DNA of 64,000 nucleotides from Rhynchosporium graminicola. Its lineage: Eukaryota; Ascomycota; Leotiomycetes; Helotiales; Ploettnerulaceae. The stretch spans positions 380,250 to 444,249 of the forward strand of contig FJUW01000053.1 in the NCBI GenBank assembly GCA_900074885.1, given 5' to 3'. How positions within the stretch are numbered: the first letter of the stretch is position 1; every line of letters begins with the position of its first letter. The translations under genes were made by a program, and so were the position numbers. The notes under the pieces are model-generated. The model had not been told where the DNA came from and ran no database searches. It saw nothing but the letters and a program-made list of their open reading frames with translations. Below, one piece after another: positions 21,834-33,600 of the stretch.

Positions 21834-23730
21834 ATTCAAAAGATAAAGGCAGTATTTTTGGCTGAGTTCAGGACTTCCATTGAAAATGGCTTCATGGTTT
21901 TGATTGCTTGGTGGTCGGAGAACGAGGATTGGAACGGTAAGAACTATGCGAGTCTTGTGTTGGCGGGTGCTTAAGTGCAGGATATCGAGCTTTTGGAAGC
22001 TAATTTGAAAGCACATGGGTAGTTCAGTCCGTATGGCTGTTGAAAAGGAGGATTGGGGGNGGGGGGGGGTTCTTTTTTGGAAATCTTTATGCAGAGTTTG
22101 GCTTGATTAGACGAAAAATAATAAAATACACTTGAGACTATTAATGGTCATCTTTAGCAATTTTCGTGGCAAATTTACAGAAAAAGGTCAGGTATATAAT
22201 TTATATTTACCCTATACTAGTGATTTCTACTATGGTTCATCTGCTGTGACACGCAGAGTGTCACTGCTGGTAATGTGTACGAAGGACAGTCAACCGATTA
22301 GTCGATGCTGACCCAGTGCGAGAGCGACTTCGTAAATATCATCGGCACTGATAGTAATACCTGCCGTAGCAAAGAATATCATTATTTAGCTGCCATCGAC
22401 GTCGTCAAGAAACTGCTAGTAGATGTTTTAGCTGTGGACTGGAAGGCCCGGGCAGCTGATTTATTTGCTTTAGGCATGGGCCGCAAGACTGCTGATTTCT
22501 ACCTTCCTGTTCACAACTAAGAAAATGAACCTCGAATTCTGACTGACATTTTGAGTCGACCGATATAATAAATGTCATGGCTAGGGGGTGGAAGCGAGAC
22601 TGGACATAATTTTGCAAGTTTAGTTATCGCTAGACGAGATGAGAATGCCGTGGCACGGCTTAGTTCTGATTTGGAGTACTTTGTTCAGTCGCTTTTAAAT
22701 GGTAACGAGGATTACTTCTTGAATCGCTTCTGCAAGAACAGATTCTTGTGGTTGAGCGTGCTAAGGGGAATAGACTAGTTGAGATCATTATTTGGGATCC
22801 GGGCTGGGAGATGAGAAGGCGAATGCTCTTGATTTTCTACCGCGAATAAAAATATCGAAGGTGCAATTTGCTCCCATGATAATTGTGATATGGTATCTAG
22901 CGCTTTAATGAACAAGTGATGCAGTCGCATGACACATTTCTAGACTCAAGGATTTTGAATGGGAAAATTTGACGATCGCACTCTCAGAAATGTCATACTT
23001 GCTTATCCTCTGTGTCCTTGAAAATTTCCTTGCGTTTGTTCGAGTTTGCTCCCTTCATCTCGTTTCGCTAAGTCCAGTGTTTGGTGCGGATAGCCTAGGC
23101 TAACCGAAGCCAGATAAATATCCTGGGAACATTCGCAGGAATTGTCTTTCAACGCATAGTCTCTGTTATTCATAGTTGGCCTGTCAAGATACCAAGCTCA
23201 TTAAATGCAAGTTACACGTCAGTATGCCCATCATGTGCAGCATAAAGATCCGCTGTATAGTGATTCAACGGTAGAGTTGGATATTGCTCATAACATCTTC
23301 GTCACTACCGTACGGTAGGATAAAAGCCTGGAGAAGATCCTGGCTCGCTGTTGCGTACTGGTTTGAGCGCAGAATATAATAGGCTCAGCCTGCATCATAT
23401 CCAGGATGAGGCGTTCTGTAGCCGCAGCTACAATGCAGTATGCATTCAACCCCGCGATCAGCCCAGCGGCTTCACAAAACACAGCCCCGCTATTCTTATA
23501 TTCTACCACGCATTGTCAGCAAGTCGAGGCGTCTGCCTGTTCAGTGCTCTTTCTTGATCTCGCTCCTTCTTGAAGCCATCTTCCACACTTAGGAGATTGT
23601 CAATCATTGCTTCAAGATCCTAGCACTTCTCCTCGGCTGATCAAGCCATCTTTGAATAAACCTGCGTCTCCTGTATTTGAGGCTACGCGTTCGTGGTCTC
23701 ATCAAACGAGTTTATAAGTCTCTAGAGACC
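21834..23730. other. Gene-less stretch with one undetermined base
   Basis: Contains an N inside a G run at 22060. Short frames at 22305-22520, 22572-22778 and 23288-23509 (-) were inspected and show no domain. Confidence 0.4.
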
Positions 23731-25030
23731 ATGTCTTTTGGATGGTCGGCAGGCGATGTAGTCTCGGCCTTGGATCTACTCTACCAAGTCAGCACAGCGT
23801 TACGAGAATCAGGATGAGCTTCCTCCGACTTTCAAGATACGATTAGCTTTCTCGGAACCCTGGCGATCACACTAGAGCATCTCAACGCTGTTCAAAGCAT
23901 CTCTCTCGACTCGGGTGTTGCCGATAACCTGCGAGATCAATGCGATCATATGAACGTGTCGTCAAGAAAGTTCCTAGTGAACGCGAATCGACGATTCGAT
24001 TCGAGCCTTAGTAGCACCTGCACGAGGAAGATACAATGGGCGATTTCGATGGCGAAGGAAGTCAAAAAATTGCAGGACAAGATAGCTGTACCGATGGCTG
24101 CAATCGCACGTTTACTTGGGCAGCAGATCTTGTATGTAATAAGGTTCGATTGTATGTAGTTACTTACATTCCCTAGCCGGAACACTTCGCAACTGCCTCA
24201 AGATATCCAGAATGGGATAGCATGGACCATCGACGCTACAGAACTTGCAAATGGGAAAGTGCTTGAGGGCGTTTCGAGGGTGGAAAGTGGAGATTAAAGT
24301 ATCTTGCAGCGAATCAAACGATGAATGTCACGGTTGGGAGTATGTACATAAGAATGGACAGTCTGGGTACGGCCCAGACCGAAACCACTGCTTTTTTGGT
24401 TCGTTCAGTTCTCAATTTAAAATGGCCCTACTCTACCACAAGATTACTGATTGAGTACTGATCGAGATATAGGCACAAGTCGTACAATGTTCCCACCAAG
24501 ATTTACGCCTACATAGAATGGAGAGCCATACTCAAGGGTCAAGTCTCGACAAAAAACTCGGACAAGTAGAAAGAAAACTCGAAACCATCAATAGCCATTT
24601 CCAAGTTCTCTCACTTGTTAAAATCAGCAAAGATACCGATTTTCCGACGTCGGAGATCCAGCGCGCTGCTAAGGATATCTCCGCAAGCATTTTTATGTTG
24701 ATTTCGAGTATTCATTCACTAATCCGTGAGCTTGTGTAAGTCCTTAATCCTAAAGTGCCAGAGAGGGTGTGCATTGACGGCTACTAGTAACCTCTTGGCA
24801 CCTTATTTCGTGGTGCTCTACGGGAACACATTTCCAGTACTGGAGTGTGGCGACCACTTCAGCTTCGAAGATGCTTTTGGACGACTAAGACGACTTTCTT
24901 GTTTTGAATTTCAGCACTGGAAGGTAAGTGGATTATCAACAGTGTTGGAAACAAGTGTTAACGTTTTAACCTCCTAAAGAAAGCAATTTGCAAGTAGTGT
25001 TCTGAAGCATCACCGATCTTGGGCTGGCAA
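23731..25030 (+). pseudogene. Broken gene with fungal N-terminal domain and ubiquitin-like (ULD-type) domain
   Basis: The start reads MSFGWSAGDVVSALDLLYQV, typical of a large fungal family whose N-terminal helical domain precedes NACHT, ankyrin or ubiquitin-like modules. A TGA at 23815-23817 interrupts this frame, which then continues ASSDFQDTISFLGTLAITLE to about 24131. Splice-like signals (GTATGT...CCCTAG, 24132-24176; GTAAGT near 24737) and coherent pieces follow: LSLVKISKDTDFPTSEIQRA, then VVLYGNTFPVLECGD and FSFEDAFGRLRRLS ending FQHWK at 24923. The last resembles the fungal ubiquitin-like domain ('FxDALGRxxxLPxxxFxxW'). The single stop, plus frame changes in the middle part, marks a recent or ongoing pseudogene. 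The right limit is approximate. Confidence 0.5.
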
Positions 25031-25548
25031 GTAAGTTTTCGAGTCTCAACCACTAGAAACATTCTCTTACATTTGAAGCAAACTTCATACTTGTAAATTA
25101 TTTATAAGTTTTTTCTACCCGGAGTTCGAAGTTAGCAGCGTATGACTGTGTGGTCACTAATGTGCTGGAAGTCTTTGGTCGATGTCACGTGATACGACAG
25201 CAACAAATCCTAGTCATCAACCTTTCTCATACTCAGTCATGAATCCTAACGTATAATTGATGCCTCAGACTAATAGTACTGACCATCTATGAGTATAACA
25301 ATCCGAATAGTAGTATTCCTTGCGACGACTCGGCTGTATATAAGCCCCTTGATATCTCATTTACAGAAAGAATGATTCGAATCATAGTCAGATTGAAATT
25401 CATGATCTATTCTTATCGATTCACAGATTTTGATACTGTGAATCATAAGAGATAATCTAGGAGTATATAAGAAGCGTTCCCTCAGCTATCTAGCAGATAT
25501 CTCCGAACATCTTCATATTAACTCAAAGAACATTACTATCTTCTAAAT
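25031..25548. other. AT-rich spacer
   Basis: Promoter region of the next ORF. Direct similarity of short blocks (GATTCGAATCAT / GATTCACAG) was seen but not resolved into a repeat. Confidence 0.35.
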
Positions 25549-26460
25549 ATGATATCCCCAGAAACAACACTACACACAACTCACTGCCCAGAAACCCCAT
25601 CAATAGCCCTTATGCTCCAAGATACTGCATATCAAGGTCCTCCTCTTCAATATCCATCACCAGAAATACCAGCAGCCGAACATCAAGACCAAGCATCATT
25701 ACAATCTATCCATCCCATCAACACTCCCATATCTCCATCACCCAAACCCTCATTTCCCTCCTTCTCCCTCCTCCCCCCCGAAATCCGTCTCCAAATAAAC
25801 ACGCACCACATCCAAACCACCCTCCTTCCACCTCTCCGAATCAAAATCCGTCTCCCCAGCTACAGCACCACCTCATCGCGCTTCCCACCTCCGGTCACCC
25901 TCCAACCCATCATCCCCGCTCTGCAGCACGTAAACCACGAACTGCTTTCCGAATACGAGAAGACAAGCCATGGGCGCGAGGGAATAGCTGCGCTGAAAGA
26001 CGTGTTTGAGACGCAGGGCCATTATCTATTTTCTGAGCGACAGGTGCTGTTTAGGAAATTGGCGATGGTGGGAAAGTTCTGTGGGGTTTTTGGCGGGGAG
26101 GGGGAATTGAGCGAGTGGGGGGTGAGGAGTGTGGCTGTTAAGTGTGAGATGAGGGGTATTAAGAGGGGATGGCTGAGGAATGGGGGGGAGGGTTTGAGGG
26201 CTGTGGTGAAGATGGTGAGGCTTTTTGGGGGGACGGTGAGGAGTGTTTGGTTGGTTGGGGAGTTGGAGAGGGAGGAGAGGGAGGGGGTTGTGAGGGAGAT
26301 TTATGGGAGGTTGGAGGAGTGGTTGAGGGGCTTGAGAGGGGGCAAGGGGGAGAGAGAGGATGGAGGGGATAGGGAAGGGCTGGGTTTGCTGGTGAAGGTG
26401 GTGGAGCAGAGGGAGTTGGAGATTAGGAATTGTATGTGGACTGTTGTTAATGTGAGGTGA
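25549..26460 (+). CDS. 2EXR-like single-exon protein, 303 aa
   Basis: Intronless ORF. A Pro/Ser-rich N-terminus of about 70 residues leads to FSLLPPEIRLQI near residue 73, the 2EXR opening motif. VTLQPIIPALQHVNHELLSEYE near 115 is comparable with the 'PALLxVxxESR' block, though ESR is replaced by HEL. The second half is rich in G, E and R (RLFGGTVRSVWLVGELEREE, WLRGLRGGKGERED). The base composition flips inside the gene: the first 380 bases are C-rich and the last 500 G-rich on the same strand. The full-length open frame supports a real gene; function of 2EXR proteins is not known. Confidence 0.6.
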   Translation: MISPETTLHTTHCPETPSIALMLQDTAYQGPPLQYPSPEIPAAEHQDQASLQSIHPINTPISPSPKPSFPSFSLLPPEIRLQINTHHIQTTLLPPLRIKIRLPSYSTTSSRFPPPVTLQPIIPALQHVNHELLSEYEKTSHGREGIAALKDVFETQGHYLFSERQVLFRKLAMVGKFCGVFGGEGELSEWGVRSVAVKCEMRGIKRGWLRNGGEGLRAVVKMVRLFGGTVRSVWLVGELEREEREGVVREIYGRLEEWLRGLRGGKGEREDGGDREGLGLLVKVVEQRELEIRNCMWTVVNVR

Positions 26461-28082
26461 TAAAAGAGAGAGCTGGACACAGAAATTTCTGCGAGACTGA
26501 GTTAGCTTTGAGAAATAGTAAATGTATCGTTGAGCTATACTGTTCTTACAACTTGAATAAATCAGTTCTATAATAGAGGACCTTTCTAAGGCATTTAATC
26601 TGATAATAGAACTCGGATACGAAGATCCTTGCTACCGTTTTCCAAGTTCTTTTTCACCAAAAGATAGCTTATATAATTCCCTAGACTTCAGGCTATAACT
26701 TCGAAATATAAGCGTCACTACCTTAGTTCTTCATAAACTACCTATATCCTCTCCTTAGCAATTTCTCAATTTCCGCTTTTAGACTAAAAACAAACAGAAC
26801 TGTTCTTTCCAAGATCCGAGTTTAACGTTCGCACACTAGATTCTAAACTCGAGTAATCCTAACCATCATAACCCAATCTAGAAACCAAAATAAGGAAGTA
26901 CGAGACTATATTCTAATGTTGATGATCCATAGCGCAGCTCGCTTAGCTAGCCACGCTAGCCAAGCCACATGCACCAAAGCATCTGTATCGACCAAACACA
27001 TACTTACCTACGCGTATATCATTCAAGTTCCTTATTCGTAGTTTAAATCGTAATAAAACGCTTAAAACACAGCAAATATAAATTCATGATCTATCTATCT
27101 TAATCATAGAATACTGCTAAAGCCCGATCCAATCCTCGCTTAATCTCTTGTGGAGATTCACAAGAACAATATCAACAGTGCTTGGTAAGCACCGAAGCAA
27201 AAGCACCCAGATAATCAGAATCTTCGCAGTGATAGGTAGTTACACGATACAAAGCATACGATCGATCTAGGAAGAAAAATATATTTTGACATAGAAACGA
27301 CTCCGCTGTGCCTCCCTCCCTCTTGGTATGCGATGAGCTTGCACCTTCGCTTGAGCGCCATCATTTCCTTCCCCGGGACTCAATCATATCTCACACCCGC
27401 TCACATACAAACTACTCTCGTTTACAGGCTCGAATTTTAGGGTTTGTATCATCTCTAGCTGAACAGTTCCCAGTCACAGACCCTCAGTGTGTGTGGGTCG
27501 GTATAGCGGCTTCGAAGATGTCGTTTGGATGGCTACAGAAAGGAGTTTGCCTATACAGTGTCTATGGGACGCAGCAATATTGTGGAGAGAGGTCAGAGGG
27601 GAAGAATGACGGAAGATTGGTATCCACTCACTCACTCACTCACTCACTCTTTCGCGCAAAAATGAGATCAGAAGGATATGGATTTGCTAGAATAAGTGAA
27701 TTCAAGATAAAGCGTGAGCGCTACTATATATGTGGAGGTAGGTTTCAGGATACGTGAGAGTGGTAGAGGGCGCCACTGGGAGAGCGACTGCCTTTTCGAT
27801 TCGATGGCGTAGAAGTGCTTTGCAGGGCGTTGAGGAAAAGTGGATAGAGCTTGAGCTGGTTATTTGAAGGGGATTTGATGGATGCTTAGTTCCGGCTAGG
27901 TGGAATATTTTCTCTTTTGTCCATTTGACGTTACGATAAAATGCTCTGTTGGTTCCTCCTCAGGTACAGTGTGGAATGGCAAATATATCCTTACATCATC
28001 TCAAAGATATTTGTTTTCCAAATAGCCACCAGCTTCCCAGCCGCTTGAAATCAATCCCAAATATCCAACCAAACCTGCAAGA
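26461..28082. other. AT-rich intergenic stretch
   Basis: 1.6 kb. A 149-codon plus-strand frame at 27308-27757 spans the CACT repeat and shows no domain, so it was not called. The left half (26461-27300) is strongly AT-rich. Confidence 0.4.
27625..27650. repeat. (CACT)n microsatellite
   Basis: About six perfect tandem copies of a 4-bp unit. Confidence 0.8.
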
Positions 28083-29578
28083 TCACGAATCCAAATCCCG
28101 ACACCACGGCCTTCCCCTCGCAACATTCGCATCACACAACCTTCCCTCAATGACCATACCTATTAAACTCGCAATACATATCCCCGCAGAATCACTGACA
28201 CTCGTCGCACCCAGACTAAACTCTCTCTCCTTAGGGGGCACACTCTCCATGATCTCCGCAAACGTATTGACATACACCGCTCCACCGAGCAGACCTTCCC
28301 AGAACATGACCGCAAACATGACCCACACACTCGGTATGAAGAAATACACTGAGTGAAGGGATAAGAGAGCTAAGTTGAGGCATTGTAGGAAAGAAGGGAG
28401 GTAAAGGTTGTGTATCCGTATAAAGGGCGTGCTAGAGCGAGAAATGAAGACCCCGAGTTGGTAGAGGAACGCGTAGAGTGGATAGAAAGAGCGATATGCG
28501 GAGAATGGGGTCGAGGGGAGAGGGAAGAGGAGAGTGGGTGAGACGCCTTGGTTGATGCTGTATTCAGCTATGTAGACTAACAGAAGGGGAGCCATATATG
28601 GTATGAAGAGTGCGCGCGTGCGGGCGAGGTTTTGGTGGAATGTTGTTTTGGATCCCTTAGGATAAGAGTGTGAGAGTGGACTTGCTGGGCGGGAATGTGA
28701 TGTATATGCTTCTGAGACGGACGAGGGACCGGGGGCGAGGAGAGCTTCTGCTGCTGAGGAGGTGGGGAGAGATGTGATGTCTGAATCATCTATTGAGTTG
28801 CGCGGAATAGATGTGTAGTTTTCATTCGAGGCGCGGCGAAGTGGCGCTTGTGGTAAGATAAGGAAGAATGCTAAAGGCATTATGAATGGCAGAAATGCAC
28901 ATGCTAATAAGCTGTTCCTAACACTCAACCCAATCGTGCTGGTGAGAAGCACATATAAACCCGCACCTATTAAGCCCGCTCCTCCTGTTCCAGATCCCCA
29001 AGCTGCGAGTGAGAAGGGGCCGTAGTAATGTGTCAGACCTAGCATAGACAGCTCGCCAACGCCGCTGGAGAGAGATGCCATTCCCACTCCGAACAACTTT
29101 ATGCTTATTGAACCACCTGTCAAAACCGAGGGCGTGAGCGCGATAAGGAACATTCCCAAGGCGGAGAGACTGCACATGGCTATTATTCGAAAGGAGTAAG
29201 GTATGTGATGGATGAAGTAGGGGGCGATGAGTTTGGTGAGGAAGGAGGGCAGCACGTCGGCGAGCAAGACGACCCCTTTAGGAACGGAAGGTCCGACAAG
29301 GTCCAGTGCTGCCGAAAGAATAATAACGTAGGAAACATTGTTTATGAGGCCTATTGGGTGGTCAGGATGGAGGGGAAGAGACAAAAAGGGGAGNGGGGGG
29401 GGAGGAAATAGGTACCGAAAAGCCAGAATGCGATTAGGACTGATGTATCTGCGCCTTGAAAGATTGTCCCTAACCTGGCTTTGTAGACTGCCCATGATGA
29501 ACCTGGAGATCCTGGCAGAGGGAGGAGACCTGGGGAAGATGGTGACCTCGACATTGTGGTTGTGGTTCCGTAGGCCAT
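28083..29578 (-). CDS. BTN1: CLN3/battenin family vacuolar membrane protein (Btn1), about 476 aa
   Basis: Exons 29578-29416 and 29350-28083; the 65-nt intron (GTACCT...CCAATAG) contains the N at 29394. The join gives [19 protein letters not shown], the conserved first helix of CLN3. Multiple membrane segments follow with family motifs: [85 protein letters not shown] and [16 protein letters not shown], ending near [10 protein letters not shown]. The loop between helices 6 and 7 is long and Ser-rich. CLN3/Btn1 acts at the vacuole or lysosome in pH and amino-acid homeostasis and vesicle traffic. Start: the ATG at 29578 is taken; 29554 (MSRSPSSPG) is equally possible. Confidence 0.9.
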
Positions 29579-29827
29579 GAGGCGACGGACACTGGGGAGA
29601 GAGTGTTGATTACCTGCCCACCTTGGGTATGGTACAAGTGGTGGCCAGGACTTGTCACACGAGCAAGGGCATGCATGATAAGCCGACCCTTGGTCGAAGC
29701 AGAAAATTGAAGACAACGTTCGTAGATCTTTGGCTCTCGTCCACTACCTCTCTAGCCAGTACGCAATACTGGACCTGAAGTGAAGCTATTCCGAGATTGT
29801 GACCTCGTCGTCGCCAACTCGCTGTCG

Positions 29828-29848
29828 CCCTGCCCTGCCCTGCCCTGC
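29828..29848. repeat. (CCCTG)4 repeat
   Basis: Four tandem 5-bp units in the CLN3/RXT3 intergenic region. Confidence 0.75.
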
Positions 29849-30240
29849 ATTGCCCTTGATTCAGCTCCTGGATGTCTCGTCACTGTCGGTGAGGGACGTT
29901 TCTTAGGTAAGCAAAGCTACTGCACGAGCTACCGACCCCTGGTCCAATCAATTATCTACACCCCAGAACGCCTTAGAGCGCCTTAAGGTCAGCTCCATAC
30001 GCTAAAGGCTGCAGGGATGGTACCTGGCAAGTGGGTCTCGAAGATATCGATTGGTTCTCAGTCTTTGAGTGATGTCTTTTCTACATTTAGCCCTGATATA
30101 TCCTGGTTACTAAGTACATTCAGCCTGCGCTACAGGGATAGCCCTGTCGTCTGAGGACCATCCCTTTGGCGCGGGCCGGTCGGGGCAGAACTTAGACCTG
30201 CGACGGGATGGAGAAGAAGCAAGCACAGTAAAGCGAGAGA

Positions 30241-30285
30241 AAGTAAAGCAAAGCTAAGCTAAGCAAAGCAAAGCAAAGCAAAGCA
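30241..30285. repeat. AAAGC/TAAGC tandem repeat
   Basis: About nine copies of a 5-bp unit, with AAAGT/TAAGC variants at the left end, in the probable RXT3 promoter or leader. Confidence 0.75.
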
Positions 30286-30432
30286 CCTCAACTACATCAT
30301 CAGCCTCACTTCCCTCTCTCTTCACGCGGCTCCACGCGCGACTTCAACTCGTTCGTTTGACCTTTGCGCACTCACTACCGCATCTATCTATCAATAGCTT
30401 TCATCATCAATCACATTGCATATATCCTCACC

Positions 30433-30448
30433 GACTGACTGACTGACT
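30433..30448. repeat. (GACT)4 repeat
   Basis: Four perfect 4-bp units about 230 bases upstream of the RXT3 start codon. Confidence 0.7.
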
Positions 30449-30678
30449 TACTCTGCTCTGCGCAAGTCTGCCACTCCCGTCATCGAACCACCTTCATCCC
30501 TGGAAACATATTTATTGAGGATATATATTGACATGAGGACGGGCATCACACTCCGGGGATAGAGACGAGAAGATTGATTTTCGTGCTGGAGGAGCATTCG
30601 GCATAGCTCATTACATAGCTCCCGAAACACACATAACCACAACATAACCACCTCGCAGGCCGGCTCATCAGAGACATC

Positions 30679-33600
30679 ATGGATCCAAGACAGCCTCAAC
30701 ACCCCTTCTCGCGGAATACTGCATCACCATACGGACGGACCCCTTTTCCTCCCTCCTCGAATCAAGCGCCTTTCCCTCCGTCATCGCATCCCCCATCGTC
30801 CCTTCCTCCCCCGGCTGCGCCGTCGTATGCAGAACATCAGCGACGACCTTCCGATCCTCCCTTTTATAATCCACCACCACCACGAGGCTATGGGCAAGAT
30901 GCCCCCCCAATGGCAGGATCAGGACATACGAGACACCAGAGTACATCTTCAATAGGGCACGGAACTCCCGTGAATCGAAATATGCCACCTCCCTCCTCGC
31001 CCCAGCAGCAAGCACCCCAAGCTCCAGCTCACCATAACTATGGCCCACCTCCTCCTCCTAGAGCACCTCCCCTCTCCGGTGGACCCCCTTCTATGTTTGC
31101 TGCGCGGGATCCGCGAGATTCTCGAGACATGCCTACTCTGCCCCCGCTAAGTCGACCTCAGAGCACTGGAGGAAGTAGCATGTCAATTTCATCGATGCTT
31201 GGGGGCCCCTCGCGGGAGCTACCGCCCTCTCAGTTTGCCGCTCCGAGTCCGACTTCTGGGCCGGGAATTTCAATGCATGGACCTGCTTATGCATCACCAC
31301 GCATGGGCACAAGTGGACCGGATTATGCTGCTTTTCGCAGACCGCAGACGCCCGAACATCAGCGAGCATACGATCCAAGAGATGTCAGGGCGAACTCCGC
31401 TTCAGCTGGCTCACCTACGAATGTGACAAATCGCTACACGCCTGAGGGCAGGAAATTAGGAACTCCAGGACAAGGATACAGCCAGAGGGTACCGGTTGAG
31501 GAAAGACGAGAACCAGCCCGTATCCCGAATCCGAATAACCCTCCACCACGACCAAACAGTCAACCCACCGCTTTCAATCATGGATCTCAACGAGCCCCTG
31601 AAAATCCACGATCAGTTCGCGTAGAGGGACCATTCGTAGGAAGGGTAGATAGTGCGTCTCGGGCCCCAGAACCACATCCAAGGCAGGAGCCAGCATATGG
31701 TCGTCCTGGTTTTGAGGAAAGGCAGGGTGCATTTGGCTTTTCCGAGAGGGAGAGGCAAGAAAGAGAACTCGCTATGTTACGTGAAAGAGACATGCTTAGA
31801 GAGAGAGATATGCTGAGGGATAGAGAAAGGTTAGAGCGAGAAAGAGAAAGAGAGAGAGAGCACGAGAGGGAGAGGGAAGTGGCTCTACAACGGGAACGTC
31901 AACAGCAGTATAGAGCTGAACAAGAAAATGCACAATATATGAATGAGGTAGCACGGAGAAATGCACAGCAGACAGCCTATAGTCGACAGCCAGAGCCAGC
32001 AAGGGATCCGCATATGTGGAATCGTGGCCATCATGAACCGCCCAGGCCTGAATTCGAGCAGGGCCCACCAGTCGAAAGGCGGTATGAATTTCCGGGAACT
32101 TCTGGTCCTCAGTTCTCTGGACCAGCCCCTGCGTATGCACCAAACGAAACCAGATATGGACCACCTCCTCAACCAGGATCGACATCTCATCAAAACCAAC
32201 CGACGACTCATTACGAGGCTACAGCCTCTCTCCAAGAAAGGCTTCGAATCGCCCAGCAGCAACAACAGCAGCAACAACAAGAAGCGCAACAACGGTTACA
32301 GTACGGTGGGCCTCCTCCTCCTCCTCAGTACCAGCCTATCGAATCACCACAAAGACGACCCGTAGAAGATGCTCTGCAATTACAGCAGCAACAGAGAAAT
32401 TTTCTGAATGTGCAAGAATCGAATCGAAGAGGACGTGCATCACCCCTGCCCCAGGCAGTTCAAGGTGTGCAAGGACAGCTCAATGGTCCAGGTAGTGAGC
32501 CTAGCATCAAGAATGAATTCGGGAAGATGTTCTCAGGTATTGGGAGTGGGGTCAGTGCTGCTATGGGTGTTCCGAGTCCAGTCTCTGCTGGTTCTGGAGG
32601 TATGCCCTTCTCAAATGCCGGGCAATTACGTCGAGAGGATTTGGAAAAGCAAGATTCACCTACAGAGACTGGAGGCCACAAGATTACACGCACTGCTTCT
32701 CGAGGTGGTAGACGCCGGAAGCTAAAGGAAGAGGAAAGTAAGGGTGATGACGAGAGCAGTACAGGAAGACGTACACCTAGTGGACGAGGTAAACGTGCTA
32801 AGACACATCATCATCACCATCACCAGTAAGCCTTCCTGCTCGTCGAGCTGAATATTGACTAACATAGCTTGCCCAAGTCACCACCATCGCCCAGATCAAG
32901 CTGATGCATCCTCGCCGTCCCAATCCAGCCTCACGCCATTCAAGAGCGCCAAAGGTTCCGCTATCCCATCACCTCCCGGTCTCGACAAAGCAACTCCTAA
33001 CATCCATCACCATCACGCACCTCGCCATCACCACCATCACGTGACTCCCGCCAAATCACAACCTCAAGCGAACATCATCGTACCCCTACCAAAAACGACG
33101 ATTCGCAGCCAAGCTGTCCTGGACTCAGTCGCGCATCTCCCACGAAACAATCTCGGGCACGGCTACTACGACTCTAGTATCAAACCCGGCCGCAACTCCG
33201 TAAAACGTCACTTAACATCCAGTCGAGGATTCGCCAGCACACCAGCCACTCTCCCCCTCTTCTCAGGCAACGAGAACAGTATCTACACCGTCCGCATCCC
33301 ACGCGTCTATTTAAGCCACATCAGTCGCGAAGAGATAACTAGCAGGAAAGCTCTTTGGGGTACGGACATCTATACCGACGACTCGGACGTTATTGCGGCC
33401 TGTATACATCAAGGTTGGTTTCGTGGGGCTTGGAGCGAAGATGTCGATGTTGAGTTATTGGATTTGGTTATTGATGTACCTGGTATTAGCGCTGGCAAGA
33501 AACCTTTCGATGTGAATGAGACGCTGACAGCTCCGCCTCCTACGGGTCCGGTTGAGGTGCCGGATGACAGAGATGTCCACGTCACAATTCTCGTCCTCCC

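Larger units (their letters stand above)
29579..30678. promoter_or_regulatory. Divergent intergenic region, CLN3 / RXT3, with short repeats
   Basis: 1.1 kb shared upstream region of two divergent genes. It holds three simple repeats listed separately and pyrimidine-rich tracts at 30290-30470 directly upstream of the RXT3 start, typical of fungal housekeeping promoters and leaders. No specific factor site is claimed. Confidence 0.5.

Noticed and set aside
27308..27757. 149-codon plus-strand ORF
   Set aside because: Spans a CACT microsatellite, no domain, no splice or promoter support.
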